The notes under the pieces were generated by a model that saw nothing but the letters and a program-made list of their open reading frames with translations, did no database searches and was not told where the DNA came from. From NCBI GenBank assembly GCA_027036915.1, contig JALWCD010000018.1, forward strand, positions 1 to 15,661: a DNA stretch of 15,661 nucleotides, written 5' to 3'. Shown in pieces: positions 1 through 6,498 of this stretch (positions are counted from its first letter, which is position 1; each line of letters begins with the position of its first letter). The DNA is from Thermodesulfatator sp. Lineage in GTDB: Bacteria > Desulfobacterota > Thermodesulfobacteria > Thermodesulfobacteriales > Thermodesulfobacteriaceae. A program made the position numbers and the translations under genes.

Positions 1-2
1 TC

Positions 3-374
3 GGACGGGAGCCGGTGCTTCCGCTGCTTGAGAAGGCCATCGAAGGGGCGGAGGAGAACCAGGAGATCGTGATCACCATTCCACCGGAGCAGGCCTACGG
101 TCCCCACCGGGCGCACCTGGTAAAGGAGATCCCGCTCTCCCGGCTCAAGCATCCGGAACGGGTCAAGCCCGGAACCTACTACGAAGAGGTGGGGCCCTTC
201 GGGCAGAAGACCTTTTTCAAGGTCCTGGAGGTCAACGGCGACCGGGTGAAGGCCGACTTCAATCATCCGGCGGCGGGCAAAAACGTTCTCATGAAGGTCC
301 GGATCGAGGCCGTCCGGGAGGCCACGGCTCAGGAGATTCTGGCGGCCGAGATTCGCCGCTGCGGCGGGGGCTGA
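3..374 (+). CDS. FKBP-type peptidyl-prolyl cis-trans isomerase, SlyD-like (5' partial)
   Basis: The reading frame is already open at the left edge (GGA CGG GAG CCG GTG...), so the N-terminus lies outside the window and the GTG at 15 is probably internal. SlyD-family FKBPs catalyse cis-trans isomerisation of X-Pro bonds and act as folding chaperones in the cytoplasm. The visible part begins in the FKBP fold with LEKAIEGAEENQEIVITIPP, where SlyD proteins carry a LE-x-AL-x-G motif. It continues with PEQAYGPH, which leads into the flap insert (IF chaperone domain). It ends with DFNHPAAGKNVLMKVRIEAV, the family's last FKBP strand, and VREAT, typical of the SlyD C-terminus. The protein ends in CGGG and lacks the long His/Cys-rich metal-binding tail of E. 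coli SlyD. It heads a tight gene run, 9 nt before the next start, so co-transcription is likely. Family assignment is firm; the exact length is unknown. Confidence 0.88.
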   Translation, partial: GREPVLPLLEKAIEGAEENQEIVITIPPEQAYGPHRAHLVKEIPLSRLKHPERVKPGTYYEEVGPFGQKTFFKVLEVNGDRVKADFNHPAAGKNVLMKVRIEAVREATAQEILAAEIRRCGGG

Positions 375-383
375 GCCTAGCCG

Positions 384-1337
384 GTGGAGGGGGGTCCCCT
401 CCTTCGGATCGAAAATCTGGTCCTGGGGCTAAAGGGCCGATCCTATCCCCTGGTGGGCCCGGTCTCCCTGGCCGTCGACCGGGGAGAGATCTTCGGCCTG
501 GTGGGTGAGAGCGGTTGCGGAAAGAGCCTCACGGGCCTGGCCTGCCTGGGACTTTTTCCCCCGGCGGTCACTCCCCTTTCCGGAAGGGTCCTTATCGGGG
601 GAGACGACCTCCTGGCGCTTTCCGAAAACGAAAGGCGGTTTTTCCGCGGTCGTCGGGTGGCCCTCGTCTTTCAGGAGCCCCTGAGCGCGCTTAACCCCGT
701 CCTCACCGTGGGCCATCAGGTGGAAGAGGTCCTCCGGCTTCACCGGGGGCTTTCCGGAACGGCGGCCCGGGAAGAAACCCTTCGGCTCTTTTCCGAGGTG
801 GGCCTACCCGACCCCGAGACCCGGCTACGGAATTATCCCCATGAACTCTCCGGGGGTATGCGCCAGCGGGTCATGATCGCCATGGCCCTGGCCGGAAATC
901 CGGATCTTCTGGTGGCCGACGAGCCCACCACGGCCCTGGATGTCACGGTACAGGCCCAGATCCTGGCCCTCCTTCTTGAGCTCAGGAAGCGGCGAGGACT
1001 GGCGGTGCTCTTCATCTCCCATGATCTGACCGTCATTCGGGAGGTGGCCGATCGCGTGGCCGTAATGTATGCCGGAGAGATCGTGGAACTGGCCCCCAGG
1101 GAAAGCCTCTTCGCGCACCCCTCTCATCCCTATACCAGGGCCCTCCTTGAGGCCTTTCCCCGGCTGGGCGTGCGACAACTGCGGGCCCTTCCGGGACAGG
1201 TTCCGCCCCCGGGACACTGGCCTGCCGGGTGCCGGTTTGCCCCCAGGTGTCCGGAAAAAGTCCCCGCCTGCGAGAAAGAGCATCCCGCAATGAAAGCCCT
1301 TTCGGCCGAACATGCGGTACGGTGTCTCCGACGATGA
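384..1337 (+). CDS. Oligopeptide/dipeptide ABC transporter ATP-binding protein (OppD/DppD-like)
   Basis: This 317-residue protein is a cytoplasmic ATPase of the peptide/nickel importer family, which powers uptake through two permeases fed by a binding protein. Visible motifs are Walker A GESGCGKS (41-48), the Q-loop glutamine (97), the ABC signature LSGGMRQR (155-162), Walker B LLVADE (175-180) and the H-loop histidine (213). The C-terminal oligo-HPY region follows, with four cysteines C283-x5-C289-x6-C296-x17-C314. A cysteine set in this position binds a 4Fe-4S cluster in at least one characterised mycobacterial OppD; cluster binding here is inference. The start is GTG, chosen because the ABC fold begins directly after it; the Shine-Dalgarno is weak. 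Its stop overlaps the next ATPase start by 4 bp (ATGA). No permease or binding-protein gene is nearby in the window, so the substrate cannot be told. Length and order fit OppD/DppD rather than OppF. Confidence 0.93.
   Translation: MEGGPLLRIENLVLGLKGRSYPLVGPVSLAVDRGEIFGLVGESGCGKSLTGLACLGLFPPAVTPLSGRVLIGGDDLLALSENERRFFRGRRVALVFQEPLSALNPVLTVGHQVEEVLRLHRGLSGTAAREETLRLFSEVGLPDPETRLRNYPHELSGGMRQRVMIAMALAGNPDLLVADEPTTALDVTVQAQILALLLELRKRRGLAVLFISHDLTVIREVADRVAVMYAGEIVELAPRESLFAHPSHPYTRALLEAFPRLGVRQLRALPGQVPPPGHWPAGCRFAPRCPEKVPACEKEHPAMKALSAEHAVRCLRR
386..402 (+). promoter_or_regulatory. Perfect 7-bp GC hairpin at the OppD-like start codon
   Basis: GGAGGGG (386-392), loop GGT, CCCCTCC (396-402) form a perfect 7-bp stem that begins on the third base of the GTG start codon. 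In mRNA this stem would sit inside the ribosome footprint and could reduce initiation unless upstream translation of the FKBP gene opens it. The fold is seen in the sequence; a regulatory role is inference, and it may simply follow from G-rich and C-rich codons. Confidence 0.3.
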
Positions 1338-2272
1338 AGGTCCTGGAGCTTAAAGGGGTTTCGAAGAGTTATCGTCTGCGGCGCTTCTGGGGACGGGGTG
1401 CGGAGCTTACGGTGCTCCGGGAAATAGATCTGACCCTTCACCGGAACGAGGTCCTGGGCCTGGTGGGCGAGAGCGGTTGCGGGAAAAGCACCCTGGCCCG
1501 ACTGGCCCTGGCCCTGGAAAGACCCGATCGGGGGGAGATGCGGTTTCTGGGAGAGCCCTTCTGGGAGCTTCCCGGACGGAGACGGAAGTCTCTTCGTCCC
1601 GGGCTTCAGGCCGTTTTTCAGGACCCTGCGGCCTCCCTTAACCCGCGCCATAAAATAGAGGCTCTGATTACCGAGCCCCTGAGGTTACAGGGAGTTCCCC
1701 GGACGGAGGCCCGGGAGCGGGCCGCCGAAATGTGCCGGCTGGTAGGGCTCCCGGAGGAGGTCCTGTCCTGTTTTCCTCACCAGCTCTCCGGGGGGCAGCG
1801 CCAGAGGGTGGCCCTGGCCCGGGCCCTGATTCCGGAACCGGCGGTGGTGGTCCTTGACGAACCCACCTCCGCGCTCGACGTCTCGGTTCAGGCCCAGATC
1901 CTGAACCTCCTGGTGGACCTCCAGAAACGTTTCGGAATGAGTTATCTTTTTATCTCGCACGATCTTCCGGTGGTCCTCTATCTCAGCCATCGGGTGGCCG
2001 TGATGTATCTCGGCGAGATCGTGGAACTCGGCCCCCGCGAGGTCTTTTTCTCCGGTCCCCTTCATCCCTACACCGAGGCCCTTCTGGCGGCCATTCCGGG
2101 CGAGGGTCGTTCCGTAAAGCCTCTCAGGGGGGACCCCCCCAGCCTCCTCAGAAGACCCCCGGGTTGCGTCTTCCATCCCCGCTGTCCGGAGGCCGGAGCC
2201 CTGTGCCACAGGGAGAAACCCCCTCTGCGGGAGATCTCGCCGGGCCATCTGGTGGCCTGTCATAAGAGGTAA
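1334..2272 (+). CDS. Oligopeptide/dipeptide ABC transporter ATP-binding protein (OppF/DppF-like)
   Basis: Second cytoplasmic ATPase of a peptide-type ABC importer, 312 residues, expected to heterodimerise with the product of the preceding gene. Visible motifs are Walker A GESGCGKS (45-52), the Q-loop glutamine (96), the signature LSGGQRQR (151-158), Walker B VVVLDE (171-176) and H209. The C-terminal oligo-HPY region has C278-x5-C284-x6-C291-x17-C309, the same spacing as in its partner. The frame is open back to 1229, but the ATG at 1334 is chosen. It gives the usual family start (MKVLELKGVSKSY) and overlaps the upstream stop as ATGA, typical of translational coupling. Starting at 1229 would force a 109-bp overlap and add 35 residues of non-family sequence. 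A single base separates its stop from the rtcA start. The transported solute is unknown: peptides are the family default, but nickel or other small solutes are possible. Confidence 0.93.
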   Translation: MKVLELKGVSKSYRLRRFWGRGAELTVLREIDLTLHRNEVLGLVGESGCGKSTLARLALALERPDRGEMRFLGEPFWELPGRRRKSLRPGLQAVFQDPAASLNPRHKIEALITEPLRLQGVPRTEARERAAEMCRLVGLPEEVLSCFPHQLSGGQRQRVALARALIPEPAVVVLDEPTSALDVSVQAQILNLLVDLQKRFGMSYLFISHDLPVVLYLSHRVAVMYLGEIVELGPREVFFSGPLHPYTEALLAAIPGEGRSVKPLRGDPPSLLRRPPGCVFHPRCPEAGALCHREKPPLREISPGHLVACHKR

Positions 2273-2273
2273 G

Positions 2274-3314
2274 ATGCTGGTTATCGACGGGGCCTATGGC
2301 GAGGGCGGAGGACAGATCCTGCGGTCGGCGCTTTCGCTGGCCATGCTTACCGGAAGGGCCTTTCGCCTGGTGAATCTAAGGGCCCGGCGTTCAAGACCCG
2401 GGCTCCGGCCCCAGCATCTGGCCTGCGTGAAGGGTGCGGCCCGTTTGAGCGGAGCCGAGACCGAGGGGGTCGAAAAGGGCTCTCTGGAGCTGGTCTTTCG
2501 CCCGGGCCCCCTCCGGGCGGGGGCTTACACCCTGGACATCGGGACCGCCGGTTCCACCGCCCTCCTCTTCCAGACCCTTTACCTTCCCCTGGCCGTGGCC
2601 GGAGGCGGGCGTCTCATCCTGCGGGGGGGCACACACGTGCCCCGGAGCCCCTGCTTCCATTATCTGGCCGAGGTCTTCTGGCCGGTGGTGAAAGCCATGG
2701 GGCTTTCGGGAAAACTCGAGCTTCGGCGTTACGGGTTTTATCCCCACGGGGGTGGAGAAATCCGGGCGGAGATCGCCCCCCTGAAGACCCTCTCCGGCCT
2801 GGAACTGTCCTCCCCCCTCAGGACCCGGAAACCTCTGGTCTTTTCCGTCATTACGGCCGATCTCCCCTCTCACATCCGGACGCGTCAGGCCCGGCGAGCC
2901 GAGAGTCTTCTGCGGGAGGCGGGGCTTGAGCCCGAGTTCAGGCTGGAGACCGTGAAAAGTTCTTCCCCGGGAACCTTTGTGGGGGTGGTGGGGGCCGAGG
3001 GAGCCGCACGCATGGGCTACTTTGCCCTGGGTGCCAGGGGGAAACCCGCCGAAAAGGTGGCCGAAGAGGCCGTGCGACCTTATCTTGAAGGTATGAGATT
3101 GGCGGCTTCGGTGGACGAATTCCTGGCCGATCAGCTCCTCCTGCCCGCGGCCCTGGCGCAGGGCCGTACCCTCTTTCGTACCCCCCGTCTCTCCCGTCAC
3201 CTCCTGACCAACGTCTGGGTCATACGTCAGTTCCTGCCGGAGGTGAAGGTGGAAATCCGCGGAAGGGAGGGGCAGCCCGGAGAGGTGGAGATCCATGGCC
3301 TCGGTCTCCTTTGA
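2274..3314 (+). CDS. rtcA: RNA 3'-terminal phosphate cyclase
   Basis: RtcA uses ATP to convert an RNA 3'-phosphate into a 2',3'-cyclic phosphate through a covalent RtcA-AMP intermediate. Family enzymes are also reported to adenylylate 5'-phosphate ends. The 346-residue length matches the family. Visible landmarks are the N-terminal DGAYGEGGGQILRSALSLA (5-23), RPGLRPQHL (41-49), DIGTAGSTALLFQTL (88-102), RGGTHVPRSP (117-126), YPHGGGEI (156-163) and SRHLLTNVWVI (307-317). H309 in the last motif aligns in number and context with the AMP-accepting His309 of E. coli RtcA. The ATG at 2274 has AGAGG just upstream. There is no rtcB or rtcR in the window. Instead the 3' end overlaps an RNA ligase gene by 20 bp, strongly suggesting joint expression and related RNA substrates. 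The related eukaryotic Rcl1 lacks the catalytic His, so this copy is predicted active. Confidence 0.95.
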   Translation: MLVIDGAYGEGGGQILRSALSLAMLTGRAFRLVNLRARRSRPGLRPQHLACVKGAARLSGAETEGVEKGSLELVFRPGPLRAGAYTLDIGTAGSTALLFQTLYLPLAVAGGGRLILRGGTHVPRSPCFHYLAEVFWPVVKAMGLSGKLELRRYGFYPHGGGEIRAEIAPLKTLSGLELSSPLRTRKPLVFSVITADLPSHIRTRQARRAESLLREAGLEPEFRLETVKSSSPGTFVGVVGAEGAARMGYFALGARGKPAEKVAEEAVRPYLEGMRLAASVDEFLADQLLLPAALAQGRTLFRTPRLSRHLLTNVWVIRQFLPEVKVEIRGREGQPGEVEIHGLGLL

Positions 3315-4461
3315 GGAAAGCCGGGAGCGTTTTCGGGAAATCTACCTTCGTCAACCCCTTCTGCATCGGGTTCCCTTCGAGCGCTGGGAGGAGGCCCTGA
3401 GGGAGGGGCGTTTAAGACCCCTTGCGGGGACGCGTAAGAATCTCTTCCGCCTGAGACGGGATTTCAAAGGTTTCGCCGAAGGCACGGTCTTTTCGGAAAC
3501 CCTGGTGGTGCCCGGTTTTCCTCACATTCCCCGTATATTTCGCCTCGCCACCGGGGTCCCCCGTTACTTTGAGGGCCCCTTCTTTGCGGAAGAGAAGATC
3601 GAGGGCTACAACGTTCGGCTCTTCAGGGTGGAAGACGAGATTCTGGCCGTAACCCGGAGGGGGTTCATCTGTCCCTTCGCCACGGATCGTTTTCGGGATT
3701 TCCTTCCCCGGCTTCCGGAATTTTTTGAGACCCACCCGAACCTCTGTGTGTGCGCCGAGGTGGCCGGTCCCGGTAATCCCTTCGTGGGAGAATGGCCGCC
3801 CTATATCAAAGAGGACGTGCGATTCTTCGTGTTCGACCTCCTGCGCCTCCCCGAGGGTCGGAGACTGCCCCCGGAGGAAAAGTACCGCCTCCTTGAGGCC
3901 TATCGGTTTCCACACCCCGAAATCCATGGCCCCTTTTCCTCCCGGGACCTAGAGCCCCTAAAGGCCCTTCTCCGACGCTACGAGGCCGAAGGGCGGGAGG
4001 GGGTAGTCCTTAAATCCCGGGACGCCCGGGTCTACGTGAAATACGTGACCCCGGTCTCTCATCTGGAAGATATTCGGGTGGTCTTTCCCTACCTGGGAGA
4101 CGTGCCCCAGGCCTACATTACGCATCGCCTGGTGCGGTACGTCCTGAGCCGGTGGGAACTTTTCCGGACCCTGGACGAGGAGGCTTGGGGGGCGGTGGGC
4201 CGCAGGCTTTTTCCGGAGCTTGAGGCCATCCTGGAGAGGGTCGATCGGGGAGAGCCGGTGACGGAGACCTTTCACCTGAGGTTCCGCACGGAGCGGGCCT
4301 TCCAGGCCCTTCTGGCTCATTTCCGTCACGCCCAGGTCAAGGTGGAGGTGCGTTCCGTCCGCCGGGAGGAGGGTTATCTGGTGGTGGAACTGGTCAAGAT
4401 CTATCCCCGGGCGACCTCCTTCTGGAAAAACAAACTGGAAGGGTTTGCGGTGGTGGACTAG
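3295..4461 (+). CDS. ATP-dependent RNA ligase, Rnl3 (Pab1020/MthRnl) family
   Basis: Predicted homodimeric RNA ligase of the thermophile Rnl3 family. These enzymes adenylylate themselves on a lysine, transfer AMP to an RNA 5'-phosphate and seal it to a 3'-OH; archaeal members circularise RNA. Length is 388 residues. The nucleotidyltransferase motifs are visible in order: motif I KIEGYNVR with nucleophile K101 (101-108), CAEVAGPGNPFV (153-164, motif IIIa region), DVRFFVFDL (174-182, motif III-like), EGVVLKS (235-241, motif IV) and VYVKYVTP (246-253, motif V). The Rnl3 dimerisation and C-terminal domains follow. Motif I reads K-I-E-G where K-x-D-G is usual, a conservative change. The ATG at 3295 has GGAG four bases upstream and lies inside rtcA, giving a 20-bp overlap. 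The ligase needs a 3'-OH, whereas RtcA makes a 2',3'-cyclic phosphate, so the pair is not a simple two-step pathway. Family call is firm; the RNA substrate is unknown. Confidence 0.93.
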   Translation: MASVSFEESRERFREIYLRQPLLHRVPFERWEEALREGRLRPLAGTRKNLFRLRRDFKGFAEGTVFSETLVVPGFPHIPRIFRLATGVPRYFEGPFFAEEKIEGYNVRLFRVEDEILAVTRRGFICPFATDRFRDFLPRLPEFFETHPNLCVCAEVAGPGNPFVGEWPPYIKEDVRFFVFDLLRLPEGRRLPPEEKYRLLEAYRFPHPEIHGPFSSRDLEPLKALLRRYEAEGREGVVLKSRDARVYVKYVTPVSHLEDIRVVFPYLGDVPQAYITHRLVRYVLSRWELFRTLDEEAWGAVGRRLFPELEAILERVDRGEPVTETFHLRFRTERAFQALLAHFRHAQVKVEVRSVRREEGYLVVELVKIYPRATSFWKNKLEGFAVVD

Positions 4462-5501
4462 GAGTCTCTGCCGTGACAGGCGGGAGTCCGGGCGAAAAAT
4501 CTCTTCCACACCAACTCCCGCAGGAAAAGTAGACCGAGGAGGATGGCCGCGAGGATTGAGGATAACCCCGAGTGTTCGTGAGTTTCGGTCGAACCCTTCG
4601 GGGCCAGTTCGCCCGCCAGGTGATCGAAGAGCCAGCCACAGAAAAGAGCGCTCAGCGAAAGCGTCAGGAGATAGACCGCGGTGGCTTTTTTTCCGAAGAC
4701 CCTGGAGAGCACGGTGAGGGTGGTCACGTTGGTGGCCGGGCCGGCCATGAGGAAGACCAGCACGCTTCCGGGGCTGAAGCCCTTGAGGAGAAGGGCGTAA
4801 CCCAGGGGGATGGAGGCCGTGGCGCAGAGATAGAGGGGAAGCCCCAGGAACAGCATGGCCGGATAGGTCAGGCCGTGGACCGAGAGGGTGTGGGCCAGGT
4901 CCGGCGGCAGGATCAGGGAGACCAGGGCCGCCAGGAGAAACCCCAGGAGGAGAGGGCGGGCGATTTCGGCAAAGAGTTCCTCGACCGTGTGCCGCAGGGA
5001 GGCCGTGAGTTTTTCGGAAAAGGTGTGCCGGTGAGGGCTCTCTTCCGCGCAGCAGGCGCAGGAGAGAAGGGGGGAGGAGGCTTCCGTGGCCTGCTGTTTG
5101 AGACCGAAGGTTATGGCCAGGGCCACCAGGAGGGCGGCCAGCAGGGCCGAGAGGGGATAGGCCAGGGCGAAAAGACCTCCCAGGAGCCCGTAGGCCAGCA
5201 GGATGGCGTCCACGCTGGTCTGAGGGGTGGCCACCAGGAAGGCGAAGGTGGCCGGAAGGCCCGCCCCCTGGCGATAGAGCCCCACCGCGGCCGGAAGCAC
5301 TCCGCAGCTGCAAAGGGGCAGAGGCAGTCCCAGGAGGGCGGCCTTTAAGGCCCCGGATAGGGTGTGCCCTCCGAGATGCCGGGCCAGAAACCCTTCGGGA
5401 AGAAAGACCCGCAGCAGACCGGCCACCAGAAGCCCGAAAAGGAGATAAGGCGAGCTTTCCAGAATCAGGTGCCCCAGAATCTCAAAATAAGCCTGGACCA
5501 T
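4458..5501 (-). CDS. Permease of the SO_0444/YraQ (DUF318) family, putative Cu/Zn efflux
   Basis: A 347-residue polytopic inner-membrane protein with about ten hydrophobic segments in two halves. The first half carries PLPLCSCG (60-67) and TPQTSVDA (92-99); the second carries LPLYLCATASIPLG (221-234) and AGPATNVTTL (253-262). This pattern of paired Cys and Pro-Gln/Pro-Ala-Thr motifs is the hallmark of SO_0444-type permeases annotated as Cu/Zn efflux transporters. The central loop between the halves has SCACC (147-151) followed by a His pair, and a later loop has ETHEH (306-310). Both are plausible soft-metal ligands. The ATG at 5501 has GGAG seven bases upstream. The gene converges on the RNA ligase, with the two stops interleaved in a CTAG tetranucleotide (4458-4461), leaving no room for a separate terminator. 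Substrate is inferred from family annotation; arsenic-type transport by related permeases is an alternative. Confidence 0.88.
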   Translation of the reverse strand: MVQAYFEILGHLILESSPYLLFGLLVAGLLRVFLPEGFLARHLGGHTLSGALKAALLGLPLPLCSCGVLPAAVGLYRQGAGLPATFAFLVATPQTSVDAILLAYGLLGGLFALAYPLSALLAALLVALAITFGLKQQATEASSPLLSCACCAEESPHRHTFSEKLTASLRHTVEELFAEIARPLLLGFLLAALVSLILPPDLAHTLSVHGLTYPAMLFLGLPLYLCATASIPLGYALLLKGFSPGSVLVFLMAGPATNVTTLTVLSRVFGKKATAVYLLTLSLSALFCGWLFDHLAGELAPKGSTETHEHSGLSSILAAILLGLLFLRELVWKRFFARTPACHGRDS

Positions 5502-5533
5502 ACCTCTTCTCCAAATGTAAACTTATTTTCTCC

Positions 5534-5561
5534 ATTTTACACCGAAACCGGATAGCGTCTA
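5534..5561 (-). promoter_or_regulatory. Predicted sigma70-type promoter for the metal permease
   Basis: On the minus strand, TAGACG (5561-5556, four of six matches to TTGACA) and TAAAAT (5539-5534) are separated by 16 bp. A start near 5527 would give a leader of about 26 nt that includes the GGAG at 5512-5509. It overlaps the opposing promoter almost completely. Confidence 0.5.
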
Positions 5562-5565
5562 TAAT
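5536..5565 (+). promoter_or_regulatory. Predicted strong sigma70-type promoter, near-leaderless start
   Basis: TTTACA (5536-5541) and a perfect TATAAT (5560-5565) are separated by 18 bp. With a usual start site near 5572 the mRNA would begin about 3 nt before the ATG at 5575. No Shine-Dalgarno lies between the -10 box and the ATG, consistent with leaderless translation. Confidence 0.68.
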
Positions 5566-5574
5566 TAAAGTCTA

Positions 5575-6498
5575 ATGGTGCGGGTCTTCGTGGTCGGAGG
5601 GACGGGTTTTGTCGGAAGGGCGCTCCTTTCCGGACTTCGGGAAAGGGGCTACGAGGTTTTCGCCCTGGCACGTAGCCGTTCCCGGATTGCGGTTCTTCCG
5701 GAGGGGGTGAAACCCGTTCTGGGGGACCCTTTGCGTCCCGGTTCCTGGCAGGAAGAGGCCGCCGCATGTGAGGTGGGAATCAACCTCTGCGGAGCCAACA
5801 TCTTTCGGCGCTGGGATGAGGAATACAAACGGCTCATCCGGGACTCCCGGGTGCTCTCCACCCGGATGCTGGGGGAGGCCCTGGCCGGAGGACAGGGCAG
5901 AGTGCTGGTCAACGCCTCGGCGGTGGGCTACTACGGGGAGACCGGGGAAGAGGAGGTGACGGAGGAGCATCCCCCGGGGAGGGATTTTCTGGCCCGGGTC
6001 TGTGTGGACTGGGAGCGCGAGGCTCTGGGTTTCCAGGAGAAGGGGCTGCGGGTGGCGGTAGCCCGTTTCGGAATCGTTCTGGGAGCGGGAGGAGGAGCCC
6101 TTCTCAGGATGCTTCCGGCCTTTCGGCTGGGTCTCGGGGGGCCCATAGGTTCCGGGCAACAGTGGTTTCCCTGGGTCCATCTCGCGGACGTGGTCTCGGG
6201 GCTCATCTTCCTGGCGGAAGAAGAGAAGGCCCGGGGGCCTTTCAATCTGGTGGCCCCGGGAATTGTCCGGCAGAGGGAATTCGCCCGGGAGCTCGGGCGG
6301 GTGCTGAGGCGTCCGGCCTTTCTCCCCGTTCCGGTTTGGGCGCTCCGCTTGATCTTCGGCGAGGTGGCCCGGGTGCTGGCCACTGGTTGCCGGGCCGTGC
6401 CCCGCAGGCTCCTGGCCCTGGGCTTTAAGTTTGCCTTTCCAGATCTCCGGCCGGCCCTGCAAGACCTTTTACGTCCCGGAAAAGGAGGTCGAATATGA
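5575..6498 (+). CDS. TIGR01777/YfcH-family SDR (NAD-dependent epimerase-like) protein
   Basis: A 307-residue extended short-chain dehydrogenase/reductase-like protein of the TIGR01777 (YfcH, plant SULA-like) family. The biochemical reaction is not established. The N-terminal Rossmann fold starts at once with VFVVGGTGFVG, the dinucleotide loop GGTGFVG being residues 8-14. NLCGANIFRRW (70-80) matches the family's NLAGA-x-I-x-x-RW motif. NASAVGYYGETG (113-124) carries the family's S-A-x-G-x-Y-G element where SDR enzymes place catalytic Ser/Tyr. A later stretch, GSGQQWFPWVHLADV, is also characteristic. The C-terminus is the DUF1731-like tail. ATG at 5575 is preferred because the preceding 10 bases are promoter sequence; the next codon is GTG and could also serve. 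The stop overlaps the phosphofructokinase start as ATGA, so the two are co-expressed. A role in sugar-nucleotide or tetrapyrrole-related metabolism cannot be told from sequence. Confidence 0.88.
   Translation: MVRVFVVGGTGFVGRALLSGLRERGYEVFALARSRSRIAVLPEGVKPVLGDPLRPGSWQEEAAACEVGINLCGANIFRRWDEEYKRLIRDSRVLSTRMLGEALAGGQGRVLVNASAVGYYGETGEEEVTEEHPPGRDFLARVCVDWEREALGFQEKGLRVAVARFGIVLGAGGGALLRMLPAFRLGLGGPIGSGQQWFPWVHLADVVSGLIFLAEEEKARGPFNLVAPGIVRQREFARELGRVLRRPAFLPVPVWALRLIFGEVARVLATGCRAVPRRLLALGFKFAFPDLRPALQDLLRPGKGGRI

Noticed and set aside
1229..1333. Extended N-terminus for the OppF-like ATPase
   Set aside because: Would overlap the upstream gene by 109 bp and adds sequence unlike the family; ATG at 1334 gives a typical ATGA coupling.
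2391..3296. A 301-codon minus-strand open frame opposite rtcA
   Set aside because: Antisense to rtcA with no motif and no Shine-Dalgarno.
3958..5313. A 451-codon minus-strand open frame spanning the RNA ligase and metal permease
   Set aside because: It is antisense or out of frame to two genes with clear family motifs, rich in Pro/Gly/Arg low-complexity sequence, and shows no recognisable domain: a GC-rich shadow.
5572..6462. A 296-codon minus-strand open frame opposite the SDR gene
   Set aside because: Antisense shadow; Pro/Gln/Arg-rich with no domain.
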